Below, one piece after another: positions 8,560 to 17,505 of a stretch of 64,000 bases of DNA (positions are counted from its first letter, which is position 1; every line of letters starts with the position of its first letter). The position numbers and the translations under genes were made by a program. The stretch comes from Nocardia harenae NBRC 108248 (GTDB lineage: Bacteria > Actinomycetota > Actinomycetes > Mycobacteriales > Mycobacteriaceae). The stretch spans positions 372,001 to 436,000 of the forward strand of contig NZ_BDBH01000007.1 in the NCBI RefSeq assembly GCF_001612885.1. The letters are read 5' to 3'. The notes under the pieces are model-generated. The model made no database searches and was not told where the DNA came from. It saw nothing but the letters and a program-made list of their open reading frames with translations.

Positions 8560-11199
8560 ATGGCTGACCTGACCCGGACGTGGGACCAGATCCGGCAGAA
8601 CGCCTCCCGGGGGCTGCTCGAGTTCGACCCGCAGGCCGCGATCACCGCCGCCGAGGCGAGCGCCGCCCTCGTGGGCAGGCTGCTGGCGATGAAGCAGGCG
8701 ATCACCACCGCCGGCCTCGACGATCTGGTGACCATCACCGATGTCGACGGCACCCGCCACATCCTCGGCTCCGGGCTGCAGCTGACCGGCGTGTACGAGG
8801 CCAAGGCCAGGGATCTGCAGAACGCCCTGCAGCAGCACATCGACATCGTCAGCGACCTCGGCGAGACCTTCGTCTGGGCGGGCAGGAACTACATCGACAC
8901 CGACACCCAGAGTGGTCAGAGCCTGCTGCAGCGGCTCAACGCCATCACCATGCCGACCACGCCGGGCGACTACTCGCTCGACCTCTCCGGGGCCGGGTAC
9001 GACAACCCGATCTCGTGGAGCCTGCTCGGCGGCCGCGTCGTGGACGCCGGGCTGGCGGGCACGGCCGACGACTACTGGAATATCGGCGCCTTCGATCTGC
9101 CCAGCGACCTGCGGAGCTCGACGGGCTCCACGGACACCGCGGCGGCCGCCATGGTGCACCCGGAGAATGCCTATTCGCTCGGGTTCCGGACCCTCTACGA
9201 ACTCGGCCAGCACCTCATGAACGACGGTCAGCGGGTGCACACCGCCGCCGAGTCCTGGCTGGTGCTGACGCAGGAACTGCGCGGGGCCCTCGACGATTTC
9301 GTCACCCAGGTGAACGGCGTCGGCAAGAGCTGGGAGGGCCAGGGCGCCACCGAGGCGCAGGCCGCGGGCAGGCGCTGGGTGGCCTCGATCGATCCGCTCC
9401 TCACCTCGGGGACCCGGATGAGCCAGAACCTGCAGTACACGTCGCAGTGGCTGACCCGCACCGCCGTCTCCATGCCGCAGACCGACATCTCCGCGCAGCT
9501 GACGGCCTCGAATATGCAGGCGGTGCTGAACCACTACCGGATGGAGTGGAGCAAGCACTACGGCACCGGCATCGTGAACAGCGCGGGCGCGGTGCCGGTC
9601 ATCGAGGGGCCGGTGCGCACCGGCAGGCCGCGGAGGCAGCCCACCGGGCAACCCGGGGAGCAGCCGCCGGGGCGGGCGGAGCCCCTCGCTCCCGGGCAGC
9701 GGTTGGAGAACGAGGTGCCGGGTCAGGGCAACGGTGACCTGCCGGAGTACCGGACCGAGCAGGACGCCTACGCCGCCGGGTACCAGGCGGGCCAGGAGCA
9801 GGGCGGCGGCCAGGGTCACGGGCAGGACCAGGGCTCGGGCCAGGGAGCGGGCGTACCCGGCCTGGACCAGGGGCAGGGGCAGGGAGCGGGCGTGCCCGGT
9901 CTGGACCAGGGGCAAGGCCAGGGAGCGGGCCTGCCCGGTCTCGACCAGGGGCAAGGGGGCCAGGGCGAAGGTCAGGGCCAGGGAGCGGGCGTGCCGGGTC
10001 TGGACCAGGCGCAGGGTCAGGGAGCGGGCGTGCCCGGTCTCGACCAGGGGCAAGGTCAGGGCCAGGGCGAAGGCCAGGGCCAGTGGAGCCCGCCGGAGAG
10101 CAGCCTCGGCGCCGCGACTCCACCGGAGACGTCGGGTGCGGCCCAGGAGTCGGGCGGGGCACAGGACCAGGGCCAAGGGCAGGCCGGCAGCGGCGGCTCG
10201 CCGGGCGGCGCTGCGCTGGTCCCGGCCTCGGGGGGAGTCCCCGCCGAGGAGACCGCCGCCGGGGTGTCCGGCATGCCAGGGGTCGGCCAGGGCGCGCCCA
10301 AGTCGAAGATGCCGAAGAAGCCCACGGTCGCCGACGTGCTGGCGCAGCTCACCGGCGTCGACCCGGCGGACATGCCGGAGGAGCTCGCGAACATCCCGAT
10401 CACGGCGAGCGCCGGTGAGATGCCATCGCTCGCCGACGCACTGGCCCAGATCACCGGTACCCCGGTGGATCAGATGCCGCAGGAGCTGCGGGACATGCCG
10501 CTCTCCGAGCTGTGGGAGTCCACCGCAGGCGCCGGTATCCCCGGCGACGCTGCCCTCGGGCCGTTCGGCGGGGCGACGCTGGACTCGGGTGCAGGCGGGC
10601 ACCCCGCCGACGTCGGCGCGTCCGGGCTCCCGCACACCGCGGGGGATGCGGGTCAGGGTGGCCTCGCCCAGACCATCGGCCTGCTCGCCGACCAGCTGGT
10701 CTCGGGCATCGAGGCGTTTCTGCAGCTCGGGGCGGGCGCCGAGGTGGGGCAGTGGGGCGATACGCAGGGTATGTGGTCGTCCGAGCAGCTCGGGCAGCAG
10801 CTGCGCGACCTGGTCTCGCCGGGCGGCGACCTCGGGATGGCCGGGCTCGGTGGTGGTGGCGGTGCGGGCGGCGGGCTGCCCGGATTCGGCGCGGCCGCCG
10901 TCGCCGAGCCGCTGCCGCCCTATCACGAGGCGCGGGCGAGCGCCTTCCCGCGCGCCTCGGTGGCGGGCCCCGCCCTTGCTCCGGTCGGCTTCGGCGGCGT
11001 CTCGGCCGGGTCGACGGGGTCGCCGATGGGCGGCGGAATGCCGGGCGCGCCCATGATGGGCGGCGGCGGCATGGGTGGCGCGGGCACCGGCGGCTCGCAG
11101 AACGAGCACAAGCCGAGCCAATACCTGAACTCCAAGAACAACTTGGACGAGGTGTTCGAGGGCTCGCTGGGCCGGGTCAAACCGGTGATCGAGCAGTGA
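8560..11199 (+). CDS. PPE/EspB-like large ESX substrate (copy 1)
   Basis: An 879-residue protein. Residues 1-320 are predicted helical with KSWEGQG near 265, a W-x-G-like turn of PPE/EspB proteins. Residues about 350-540 are a Gln/Gly/Pro-rich linker with five VPGLDQGQGQ-type units. Near 585-650 are two copies of the motif ADVLAQLTGVDPADMPEEL / ADALAQITGTPVDQMPQEL. The last third is Gly-rich and ends in LDEVFEGSLGRVKPVIEQ. The paralogue at 12038-14689 has the same order and the same C-terminal block (LDEVFEAVPDRVRPVIE). I chose ATG at 8560 over the preceding TTG at 8557; GAGGGA lies upstream of both. Its TGA overlaps the GTG of an EspG gene, so the substrate and its probable chaperone are co-translated. 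Export by ESX is inferred from fold and neighbours. Confidence 0.75.
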   Translation: MADLTRTWDQIRQNASRGLLEFDPQAAITAAEASAALVGRLLAMKQAITTAGLDDLVTITDVDGTRHILGSGLQLTGVYEAKARDLQNALQQHIDIVSDLGETFVWAGRNYIDTDTQSGQSLLQRLNAITMPTTPGDYSLDLSGAGYDNPISWSLLGGRVVDAGLAGTADDYWNIGAFDLPSDLRSSTGSTDTAAAAMVHPENAYSLGFRTLYELGQHLMNDGQRVHTAAESWLVLTQELRGALDDFVTQVNGVGKSWEGQGATEAQAAGRRWVASIDPLLTSGTRMSQNLQYTSQWLTRTAVSMPQTDISAQLTASNMQAVLNHYRMEWSKHYGTGIVNSAGAVPVIEGPVRTGRPRRQPTGQPGEQPPGRAEPLAPGQRLENEVPGQGNGDLPEYRTEQDAYAAGYQAGQEQGGGQGHGQDQGSGQGAGVPGLDQGQGQGAGVPGLDQGQGQGAGLPGLDQGQGGQGEGQGQGAGVPGLDQAQGQGAGVPGLDQGQGQGQGEGQGQWSPPESSLGAATPPETSGAAQESGGAQDQGQGQAGSGGSPGGAALVPASGGVPAEETAAGVSGMPGVGQGAPKSKMPKKPTVADVLAQLTGVDPADMPEELANIPITASAGEMPSLADALAQITGTPVDQMPQELRDMPLSELWESTAGAGIPGDAALGPFGGATLDSGAGGHPADVGASGLPHTAGDAGQGGLAQTIGLLADQLVSGIEAFLQLGAGAEVGQWGDTQGMWSSEQLGQQLRDLVSPGGDLGMAGLGGGGGAGGGLPGFGAAAVAEPLPPYHEARASAFPRASVAGPALAPVGFGGVSAGSTGSPMGGGMPGAPMMGGGGMGGAGTGGSQNEHKPSQYLNSKNNLDEVFEGSLGRVKPVIEQ
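9838..10080 (+). repeat. Coding tandem repeats (VPGLDQGQGQ units)
   Basis: Five imperfect in-frame units encode GAGVPGLDQGQGQ-like peptides, separated by extra QGQG or EGQG spacers. Unit spacing is irregular, about 39-66 bases. They form the disordered linker of the first PPE/EspB-like protein and are likely to vary in copy number. Confidence 0.8.
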
Positions 11200-11993
11200 G
11201 CGGGCGCTGGTCCCTCACCGATCTGGAGTTCGTGCTGCTCTGCGACCCGACCGGGCACGCAGGCGTCCCCGACCCGTTCACCTTCACCAGCCGCACCGAG
11301 CTGGCGGCCGACTACGAGGTGGAGTGCGCGCGGGTGCTGCGCGCACTGCGCGAGCGCGACGACTCCGAGCTGTGGGTCTTCGCCGACGCCGTCGCCAGGC
11401 CGGATGTCAGCCTCGCGCTGCGGGCCTGGAACGAGCGGGAGTACGAGGACGCGGAGCAGCTGCTCCGGGTGCACGCGGTCCGCAGCCGCACCCGCGGCTA
11501 CGTCATCACCCAGCGGCCGGGCGAGACGGTCTTCCACAGCGGCGGTTTCGACGTCGTCGAGTGCGATCCGCACGCCGTGCCGGAGGAACTGCTCGGTGCG
11601 CTGCCGTTCGCCGCCGCCGGTCGCTGTACCGCGATCCCGCTGCCTGCGACGGAGCACTCCGACGCCGCCGACTCCGAGCCCGAGCCCCGCCTCGCGGTGG
11701 GTGACGAGCGGGAGGACGACGACGCGCGCACTGCCGAGTTCCTGTCCCGGCCGGCCGATCGGGTCGGCGACCTCGTCGTCTACCAGGGCCGGTCCAAATT
11801 CGGCCCGCGGGGGCGGGTCGGCTGGGGGCTGGAGTGGCGGGACCTGCCCGGTGACGGCCGCTACGTCGTCCGGCCGGACGGCATGATCCGGGTGGCCACC
11901 GGCATGGGCACCAAGGGAATGGTCGAGTGGCTCGACGAGCAGATCGCGGAGATCCTGCTCCGTCTCGACCGGCACATGGAGAACGAGGAATGA
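11196..11993 (+). CDS. EspG-family ESX secretion chaperone (copy 1)
   Basis: A 265-residue protein with the EspG signature layout: WSLTDLEFVLL at the N-terminus, DPFTFTSRTEL near 30, RPGETVFHSGGFDVVECDP near 105, an acidic linker at 155-185, then VYQGRSKFGPRGRVG and WRDLPGDGRYVV. EspG proteins bind the tip of PE-PPE-type substrates in the cytosol and keep them soluble for the ESX machine. The start is GTG at 11196, overlapping the TGA of the PPE/EspB-like gene in GTGA, the usual sign of stoichiometric co-translation with its client. Two paralogues follow at 14686 and 15483. Confidence 0.88.
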   Translation: MSGRWSLTDLEFVLLCDPTGHAGVPDPFTFTSRTELAADYEVECARVLRALRERDDSELWVFADAVARPDVSLALRAWNEREYEDAEQLLRVHAVRSRTRGYVITQRPGETVFHSGGFDVVECDPHAVPEELLGALPFAAAGRCTAIPLPATEHSDAADSEPEPRLAVGDEREDDDARTAEFLSRPADRVGDLVVYQGRSKFGPRGRVGWGLEWRDLPGDGRYVVRPDGMIRVATGMGTKGMVEWLDEQIAEILLRLDRHMENEE

Positions 11994-12037
11994 CGGCGTA
12001 TCGCTTCCGAAGCGCCCGAGAGGTTAGGTAGACCGCG

Positions 12038-14689
12038 ATGGCCCAGAATCCGATGATCACGACCTGGCAGGGGCTGAACCGGCAGGCCACCGACAAGCTC
12101 CTGCAGTTCGACCCGAAGGACGCGCTGACCGGCGCCAAGGCGATCGCCGAGCTGATCGATGATCTGATCGGCATGCAGAAGGCGATCACCGACCTCGGGC
12201 TGGACAAGATCCCGCCGATCGCCAGCGGCGGCGGCAAGCAGATCCTGAACTCCGGCGCCGCGCTCTCGACGGTGTACAGCACCAAGGCGGGCCACCTGTC
12301 GGGCGTGCTCGGCGACCACATCAAGATTCTGGGGCTGCTCGGGGAGACCTTCGTCGCGGCGGGCAAGAACTACACCGGCACCGATTCCAACAGCGCCACC
12401 TCGATCGCGGCGCTCGGCAGCGTGAAGATGCCGACCACCGGCACCAAGTGGCAGCCGAAGTACGAAGGCTACGGCATGCCGAGCCCCGACCTGACCAGAC
12501 CCGGTAGCGGCAGCGACAAGTTCGACGCCTTCAGCCAATTCGAGGACCTCAAGTCCTTCGGCGCCAAGGACAAGAGCGTGCGCGTCGACATCGAGACCAA
12601 GGACAGCCTCGACTGGGGGGAGATGCACCAGCTCCACCTGCACCTCGACCCCGGCCCGCTGCTCGCGGGCGCGCGCAACTGGCACGCCATGTCGCTGAGC
12701 CTGAGCACCTTCCTGAACAAGCTGGTCGACACCATCGAGCCGCTCAACAAGTCGTGGATCGGCACGGGTGGTCAGATGGCGCAGAAGGCGGTGGCCGACT
12801 ACGGAGCTTCGGTGAAGCCGATGACCGAGGCCATGGTCGCGATGGCGCGGAACCTCCAGTACTCCGCGCAGTGGGTGCTCTACACCAAGCTATCCATGCC
12901 GACCACCCCCAGGCCGGACAACGCCTGCTGCGACGGCAAGATCACCAACCGCTACCGCAACGAGTGGCAGAAGCACTACGGCGACGGCATGAAGAACAGC
13001 GTGGAGTCCATGCCCGCGCTGCCCGGCGCGCCGGACATGTACGGCAACCCGACGCACCAGCCACCCCCCTCGGAGAAGCCGGGCGGCGATCCCAACGCCC
13101 CCGGCAACAACCCGAACAATCCCAACAACCCGTACAACCCGTACAACCCCTACGGTGCCAACAACCCGAACAATCCCAACAACCCGTACAACCCCTACGG
13201 TGCCAACAACCCGAACAATCCCAACAACCCGTACGGCGCCAACAACCCGTACGGCGCCAACGATCCGTATGGCGCCAACGATCCGTACGGCAACCAGTCC
13301 GGCCAGGGCGGCTACCGGACCCCGGAGGAGATCTCCGCCCAGCAGGGCCGGTCCGGCCCGGCGTCGAGCCCCTCCGGGACACCGGCGTCCGGCGGCGGTT
13401 CGGGCGGCGGCTCGACCCCGCAGGCGCCGCGGGTCCCGTCGGTGGGCGAGCTCATGGACGCCATGGGCGGGGGTTCCGATCCGGGCGGTTCGTCCGGTGG
13501 CAGCATTCCGGCGGCCTCCATGCCGTCGGGCAGCGGCAGCGGCAGCGGAAGCGGCGGAAGCGGTCAGCGCGGTTCGGGGTCGGGTTCCGGCGGCAGTGGT
13601 CAGAAGGGCTCCGGCTCCGGTGGATCGGGGTCCGGCGGCGGCCAGCAGACGCCGCGGGTCCCGTCGGTGGGTGAGCTCATGGACGCCATGGGCGCGGGTT
13701 CCGACTCGGGCGGTTCGTCCGGTGGCAGCATTCCGGCGGCCTCCATGCCGGGCGGCGGGTCGAGCGGCAGCGGATCGGGGGGCGGCAGCTCGCGCACCCC
13801 TGGCTCCCCGTCGATTCCGGGTGGCGGAGTCCCCGGTGGCTCCTCGCCGTTCTCCCCGGCGAAGCCGCCGTCGATGGCCGACGTGCTGAGCAAGCTGACC
13901 GGCGTCCCGGCGGACAAGCTCCCCGAGAGCCTGCGCGATCTGCAGGTCGACACCCCGGACGGCCAGGCCGAGCCCACCCTGGCGGATGCGATCTCCCAGC
14001 TCACCGGGGTCCCGGCTGATCAGCTGCCGGAGGAGCTCCAGAAACCGCTCTCGCAGGTGCTCGGCCCCGATGGTCCGCTCGGCGCGGGCTCCCCGCTGTC
14101 GAACCCGCTCGGCGGCGAGGGCGGGGCGGGCGGTATCGGCGACATCGTCGGCAAGCTCGCCGATTCGGTGCTGAGCGGCATCGAGCCGATCGGGCAGCTG
14201 GGCAATCTGCCCGGCATGGAGGGGTTGCGGGAGCTCTTCGACCCGGCCCAGGTCGAGAGCAGGCTCGACGACATGCTCGGCGGCCCGGGCAAGCTGGACG
14301 AGCTGGCCGGCGCCTTGGGCGGCGGCTCCGGTGGTGCCGGGGCCGGGGCCGGGGCCGGGGCCGGGGCCGGTGGCTCCGGCGCGGGCATCCCGGCGGCCGA
14401 TCAGCGGCCGCTGCCGTCCTATGCCGAGTCGCGCACGTCCGGGGCGCAGATGTTCCCCCGGGCGAGCCTGGACGGCGGGAGCACGCCGATGAGCGCCGCG
14501 GGGGCCGGGCATGCCGGCACGCCCGGCGGCGCGCCGATGATGGGCTCACCGGGTGCGGGTGCGGGCACCCCCGGCGGCGGCGGGAACGACCACAAGCCGG
14601 GCAAGTTCCTGCAGTCGAGGGCGAATCTCGACGAGGTATTCGAAGCGGTGCCGGATCGGGTCCGGCCGGTGATCGAGCCGCCGTCGTGA
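12038..14689 (+). CDS. PPE/EspB-like large ESX substrate (copy 2)
   Basis: An 883-residue paralogue of the 8560-11199 protein. Residues 1-330 are helical with KSWIGTG near 245 and a Cys-Cys pair (NACCDGK) near 293 that copy 1 lacks. Residues about 355-430 are Asn/Pro/Tyr-rich. Two identical-looking blocks PSVGELMDAMG...GGSSGGSIPAASMP follow, separated by Gly/Ser sequence. Two LTG motifs (ADVLSKLTGVPADKLPESL, ADAISQLTGVPADQLPEEL) sit near 610-670, then a Gly/Ala-rich region and the shared C-terminal block LDEVFEAVPDRVRPVIE. ATG at 12038 follows GAGAGGTTAGG. Its TGA overlaps the GTG of the second EspG gene. Function as an exported, possibly oligomerising EspB-like protein is inference. Confidence 0.75.
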   Translation: MAQNPMITTWQGLNRQATDKLLQFDPKDALTGAKAIAELIDDLIGMQKAITDLGLDKIPPIASGGGKQILNSGAALSTVYSTKAGHLSGVLGDHIKILGLLGETFVAAGKNYTGTDSNSATSIAALGSVKMPTTGTKWQPKYEGYGMPSPDLTRPGSGSDKFDAFSQFEDLKSFGAKDKSVRVDIETKDSLDWGEMHQLHLHLDPGPLLAGARNWHAMSLSLSTFLNKLVDTIEPLNKSWIGTGGQMAQKAVADYGASVKPMTEAMVAMARNLQYSAQWVLYTKLSMPTTPRPDNACCDGKITNRYRNEWQKHYGDGMKNSVESMPALPGAPDMYGNPTHQPPPSEKPGGDPNAPGNNPNNPNNPYNPYNPYGANNPNNPNNPYNPYGANNPNNPNNPYGANNPYGANDPYGANDPYGNQSGQGGYRTPEEISAQQGRSGPASSPSGTPASGGGSGGGSTPQAPRVPSVGELMDAMGGGSDPGGSSGGSIPAASMPSGSGSGSGSGGSGQRGSGSGSGGSGQKGSGSGGSGSGGGQQTPRVPSVGELMDAMGAGSDSGGSSGGSIPAASMPGGGSSGSGSGGGSSRTPGSPSIPGGGVPGGSSPFSPAKPPSMADVLSKLTGVPADKLPESLRDLQVDTPDGQAEPTLADAISQLTGVPADQLPEELQKPLSQVLGPDGPLGAGSPLSNPLGGEGGAGGIGDIVGKLADSVLSGIEPIGQLGNLPGMEGLRELFDPAQVESRLDDMLGGPGKLDELAGALGGGSGGAGAGAGAGAGAGGSGAGIPAADQRPLPSYAESRTSGAQMFPRASLDGGSTPMSAAGAGHAGTPGGAPMMGSPGAGAGTPGGGGNDHKPGKFLQSRANLDEVFEAVPDRVRPVIEPPS
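13108..13300 (+). repeat. Asn-Pro-Tyr coding repeat
   Basis: A block of in-frame units built from NPNNPNNPYNPYGAN, later shortening to NPYGAN and DPYGAN. The DNA copies are nearly identical, so the array probably arose by slippage. It forms the linker of the second PPE/EspB-like protein. Confidence 0.85.
13427..13750 (+). repeat. Direct repeat of about 95 bp inside the second PPE/EspB-like gene
   Basis: Copy one (about 13427-13525) and copy two (about 13651-13750) both encode PRVPSVGELMDAMG followed by GGSSGGSIPAASMP. The bases between them encode Gly/Ser. Near identity at DNA level points to a recent internal duplication. Confidence 0.8.
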
Positions 14690-15486
14690 ACCGTCGATGG
14701 GATTTCACCGCACTGGAATTCAAGGTGCTGTGTGAAAATCTGCGCGCGGGCGAGCTGCCCGACCCGTTCACCTTCACCACCGCCATCCGGTACGCGGAGG
14801 AGTTCGAGGCCGAGACCCATCGCGTGCTGCGCGCGCTCCGCGACCGCTCCGACCCGGACCTGGAGGACCTGGCCGACTGTGTCGCCAAGCCCGACGTGCA
14901 GGTCGCCCTCGAGGCATGGAACGACGACGACTTCGAGAACCCGAAGGAGCGCACCAGGGTGCTCGGGCTGCGGCGCCGCGCCCGCGGCTTCGTGATCTCC
15001 CAGCAGCACGGCGAGACGCTCGGCCACAGCACCGGTTTCGAGGTGGTCGAGTGCGGGCCGCACGCCATCGGCGATGCGGTGCTCGCGCACCTGCCGTACG
15101 CGGAGACCGGCCGGGAGGCGCCGGTGCCGGTGCTCGCCGCCGCGAATCTCCCGGTCGGCGGCACCGACGCGTTCGGCTCGATGATCTCCGACAACGACGA
15201 CCCGGACGAGCGCGATTCCGCTCGCCGCGATGCCTTCTTCACCGTGCGCGCGAGCCGGTCCGGGCTGCTGCGGGTGATCCAGGGCCGCTCGAAGTACGGG
15301 GCGCGCGGCCGGATCGAGACGGCGATGCTCTGGCGCGACGTGCCGCGCGACGGCCGGTACGCGATGCTCATGAGCGAAACGCCGGTGGCCCGCGGCATGG
15401 GGAGCGAGGAGCTGGCGGCCTGGGTGGCCGAGCAGGTCGCCGAGATCATGGATCGCCTGGAGCGACACCGGGAAGACGAGGAATGA
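14686..15486 (+). CDS. EspG-family ESX secretion chaperone (copy 2)
   Basis: A 266-residue EspG paralogue: WDFTALEFKVLCENL at the start, PDPFTFTTAIRY, QQHGETLGHSTGFEVVECGP, a divergent acidic middle, then IQGRSKYGARGRIE and WRDVPRDGRYAM. GTG at 14686 overlaps the TGA of the second PPE/EspB-like gene. Its own TGA overlaps the ATG of a third EspG. The substrate-specific sequence differences between copies 1 and 2 suggest each serves its own upstream partner; this is inference. Confidence 0.87.
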   Translation: MNRRWDFTALEFKVLCENLRAGELPDPFTFTTAIRYAEEFEAETHRVLRALRDRSDPDLEDLADCVAKPDVQVALEAWNDDDFENPKERTRVLGLRRRARGFVISQQHGETLGHSTGFEVVECGPHAIGDAVLAHLPYAETGREAPVPVLAAANLPVGGTDAFGSMISDNDDPDERDSARRDAFFTVRASRSGLLRVIQGRSKYGARGRIETAMLWRDVPRDGRYAMLMSETPVARGMGSEELAAWVAEQVAEIMDRLERHREDEE

Positions 15487-16181
15487 CCGAAGTCGGCTGG
15501 AACCTCAGCGATATCGAATTCAAGGTGCTCTGTGACGAGTACCGCAAGGGCCACCTGCCCGCGCCGTTCAACTTCGTCAGCCGGGTCTCGTCGGCGGCGC
15601 TGTACGAGGCGGAGTGCGCGCGGCTCCGCGAGCTGGTCCGCACCACGACCACCAGCGAATTCACCGCCATGACCGAGGCGCTCGCGCGACCGGAGGCGTT
15701 CGTCGTGATGCGCTCCTGGCACGACACCTACTTCGACGACCCGCTCCGGCACATCCGGCTGCACGCCGTGCTGCGCGGCGACCGCGCGTACCTGATGCGC
15801 CAGCATCCGGGCGAGACGCTCACGCACAGCTCCGGCTTCGACATCGTGCGGCAGGACCGGGCGAGCGTGGTCGGCGCGCTGGTGGCGCACTTCCCCTCGG
15901 TCGGGCGAGGGTCAGGCGATGGCATCCCCGCGGCCCGCAATGCCGCGTCCCCCTACCTCGAGCTGCCCGCGACCGCGACCGGTTTCGTCAAGGTGCTGGC
16001 AGGCGCGCCTGGGCCGGACGGCAACCGCAGCGAGGTCGGCCTGCTGTGGCGCGACATCGTCGGCGACGGCCGCTACGCCCTCCCGCTGCACTACGACGCG
16101 CCGGCCGCCGTGCCGATGGGCGCCGCGGAACTCGCCGACTGGACCACCGAACGGATCGCGGAGGTGTTGCCCGCGCTCTAG
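15483..16181 (+). CDS. Short EspG-like protein (copy 3)
   Basis: A 232-residue EspG relative: WNLSDIEFKVLCDEY, LPAPFNFVSRVSSA, RQHPGETLTHSSGFDIVRQD, then KVLAGAPGPDG in place of the usual QGRS segment, and WRDIVGDGRYALPL. It lacks the acidic middle insert of copies 1 and 2. ATG at 15483 overlaps the preceding TGA as ATGA. It has no substrate gene of its own beside it. It may pair with copy 2, serve an unlinked substrate, or be a divergent duplicate. Confidence 0.8.
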   Translation: MTEVGWNLSDIEFKVLCDEYRKGHLPAPFNFVSRVSSAALYEAECARLRELVRTTTTSEFTAMTEALARPEAFVVMRSWHDTYFDDPLRHIRLHAVLRGDRAYLMRQHPGETLTHSSGFDIVRQDRASVVGALVAHFPSVGRGSGDGIPAARNAASPYLELPATATGFVKVLAGAPGPDGNRSEVGLLWRDIVGDGRYALPLHYDAPAAVPMGAAELADWTTERIAEVLPAL

Positions 16182-16218
16182 TCTGAACCCGATTCGGTGA
16201 TGATCGGGAGGCGGCGAG

Positions 16219-17496
16219 ATGGCGACGGCACTGGTGAAGGGGCAGAACGGGGCACTGGCCGCGGGCCCGGTGACGGTCGCGATCCGCTCGGCCGCGGCGG
16301 CCGAGGTGGCCGCGCTGCTGGTGACCGCGGGCGGGAAGGTGCGCTCCGACGCCGACTTCGTCTTCTTCAATCAGCCGCAGGCGCCGGGTGTTTCGCTGCG
16401 CGACGGCGTGCTGACCGTCGACCCGGCGCTGCTGCCCGCGGAGATCGCGCAGGTGCGGGTGGTGCTTACCCTGGACGACCAGGGCGGCCGCTTCGGCGAC
16501 CACCCGGCCCCGGTGGCGAGCGTGACCGGCTACGAGTACGTGGTCGACGGGCTGAGCAGCGAATCGGTGGTGATCGCGCTGGAGCTGTACCGGCGCGGCG
16601 ACGGCTGGAAGGTGCGCGCGGTCGGCCAGGGGTACGCGGGCGGCTTCGCCGACCTGGTCACCGACCACGGCGTCGCGGTGGACGACGACAGCGAGCCGCC
16701 ACCGTCCGGCGCGGCCCCGCCTAGCGGCCCTGCCTCGCACGCCGAGCCTGCGGTGTCCGCCGAACCGGTGGTGCGCGCGGTCCCCGGGGAGGCGAAGCTC
16801 TCGCTGGAGAAGCGGAAGCAGCTGGACCTGCGCAAGCGGGAGGTCTCCACCGTGCTGCACGCCGGGCAGGCTGGTGACGTCCGCGCCCGCGTAGTGCTGG
16901 TGATCGACAAGACCGGCAGCATGGCCAAGCAGTACCACCGCAAGGTGGTGCACCGGGTGGTCGAGCGCATGGTGCCGATCGCCATCCAGCTGGACGACGA
17001 CGGTCTCATCGAGCCCTACCTCTACGCGCTGAAACACACCAGGCTGCCGGAGATCACGGTCGAGCACGCCGAGCAGTGGTGCGAGACGTTCCTGCACCTC
17101 AACGGCGTGCACGGCGGCATCGACTACGGCGCGCTCGGCGCCCGCAACGAGGAGCTGCCGATCATCGGCGACATCGTCTCCACCCTGCGCCCAGGCGACC
17201 CGCCCACCCTTGTCCTGTTCTTCACCGACGGCGGCTTCGCGAAGAAGCGCGAGATCGCCGAGCTCATGCGCACCGCGGCGCGGCTGCCCGCGTTCTGGCA
17301 GTTCGTCGGGCTCGGCAAGGCGAACTACGGGCTGCTGCGCTCGCTGGACGAGATGGACGGCCGGGTCGTCGACAATGCCGGGTTCTTCGCGCTGGACGAT
17401 ATCGACCGGGTGGACGACGCCGAGCTCTATGCCCGGCTGCTCGGCGAGTTCCCGGAGTGGCTCCGGGCCGCGCGGGCGGCCGGAATCACGCGCTGA
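16219..17496 (+). CDS. TerD-family domain fused to von Willebrand A domain
   Basis: A 425-residue protein. Residues 1-155 are a TerD domain (DADFVFFNQP near 44-53, ELYRRGDGWKVRAVGQGYAGGF near 122-143). A Pro/Ala linker and a Lys/Arg-rich helix follow. Residues about 224-420 are a vWA domain with a metal-site motif DKTGS (Asp230, Thr232, Ser234), the DxTxS form seen in Ter-linked vWA proteins, plus FFTDGG further on. GGGAGG precedes ATG at 16219. TerD and vWA proteins belong to the calcium-binding tellurite/stress-response (Ter) systems, which have been proposed to act in phage and chemical stress at the membrane. Neighbours include two small membrane proteins and a TerD-HNH protein, so these likely work together; the exact role is not known. 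Confidence 0.88.
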   Translation: MATALVKGQNGALAAGPVTVAIRSAAAAEVAALLVTAGGKVRSDADFVFFNQPQAPGVSLRDGVLTVDPALLPAEIAQVRVVLTLDDQGGRFGDHPAPVASVTGYEYVVDGLSSESVVIALELYRRGDGWKVRAVGQGYAGGFADLVTDHGVAVDDDSEPPPSGAAPPSGPASHAEPAVSAEPVVRAVPGEAKLSLEKRKQLDLRKREVSTVLHAGQAGDVRARVVLVIDKTGSMAKQYHRKVVHRVVERMVPIAIQLDDDGLIEPYLYALKHTRLPEITVEHAEQWCETFLHLNGVHGGIDYGALGARNEELPIIGDIVSTLRPGDPPTLVLFFTDGGFAKKREIAELMRTAARLPAFWQFVGLGKANYGLLRSLDEMDGRVVDNAGFFALDDIDRVDDAELYARLLGEFPEWLRAARAAGITR

Positions 17497-17505
17497 GCCG
17501 GCGAC

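Noticed and set aside
4136..11121. Long - strand frames opposite the ESX cargo genes
   Set aside because: Arg/Gly/Pro shadow frames opposite genes with convincing domains, coupling and ribosome sites.
9838..13300. Possible CRISPR-like arrays in the repeat regions
   Set aside because: Repeats are in-frame, directly tandem without unique spacers of constant length, and lie within coding sequence.
1..16181. A complete type VII secretion system
   Set aside because: No EccB, EccC, EccD, EccE or mycosin is encoded in the window; only substrates, WXG100, YbaB-like and EspG proteins are present.
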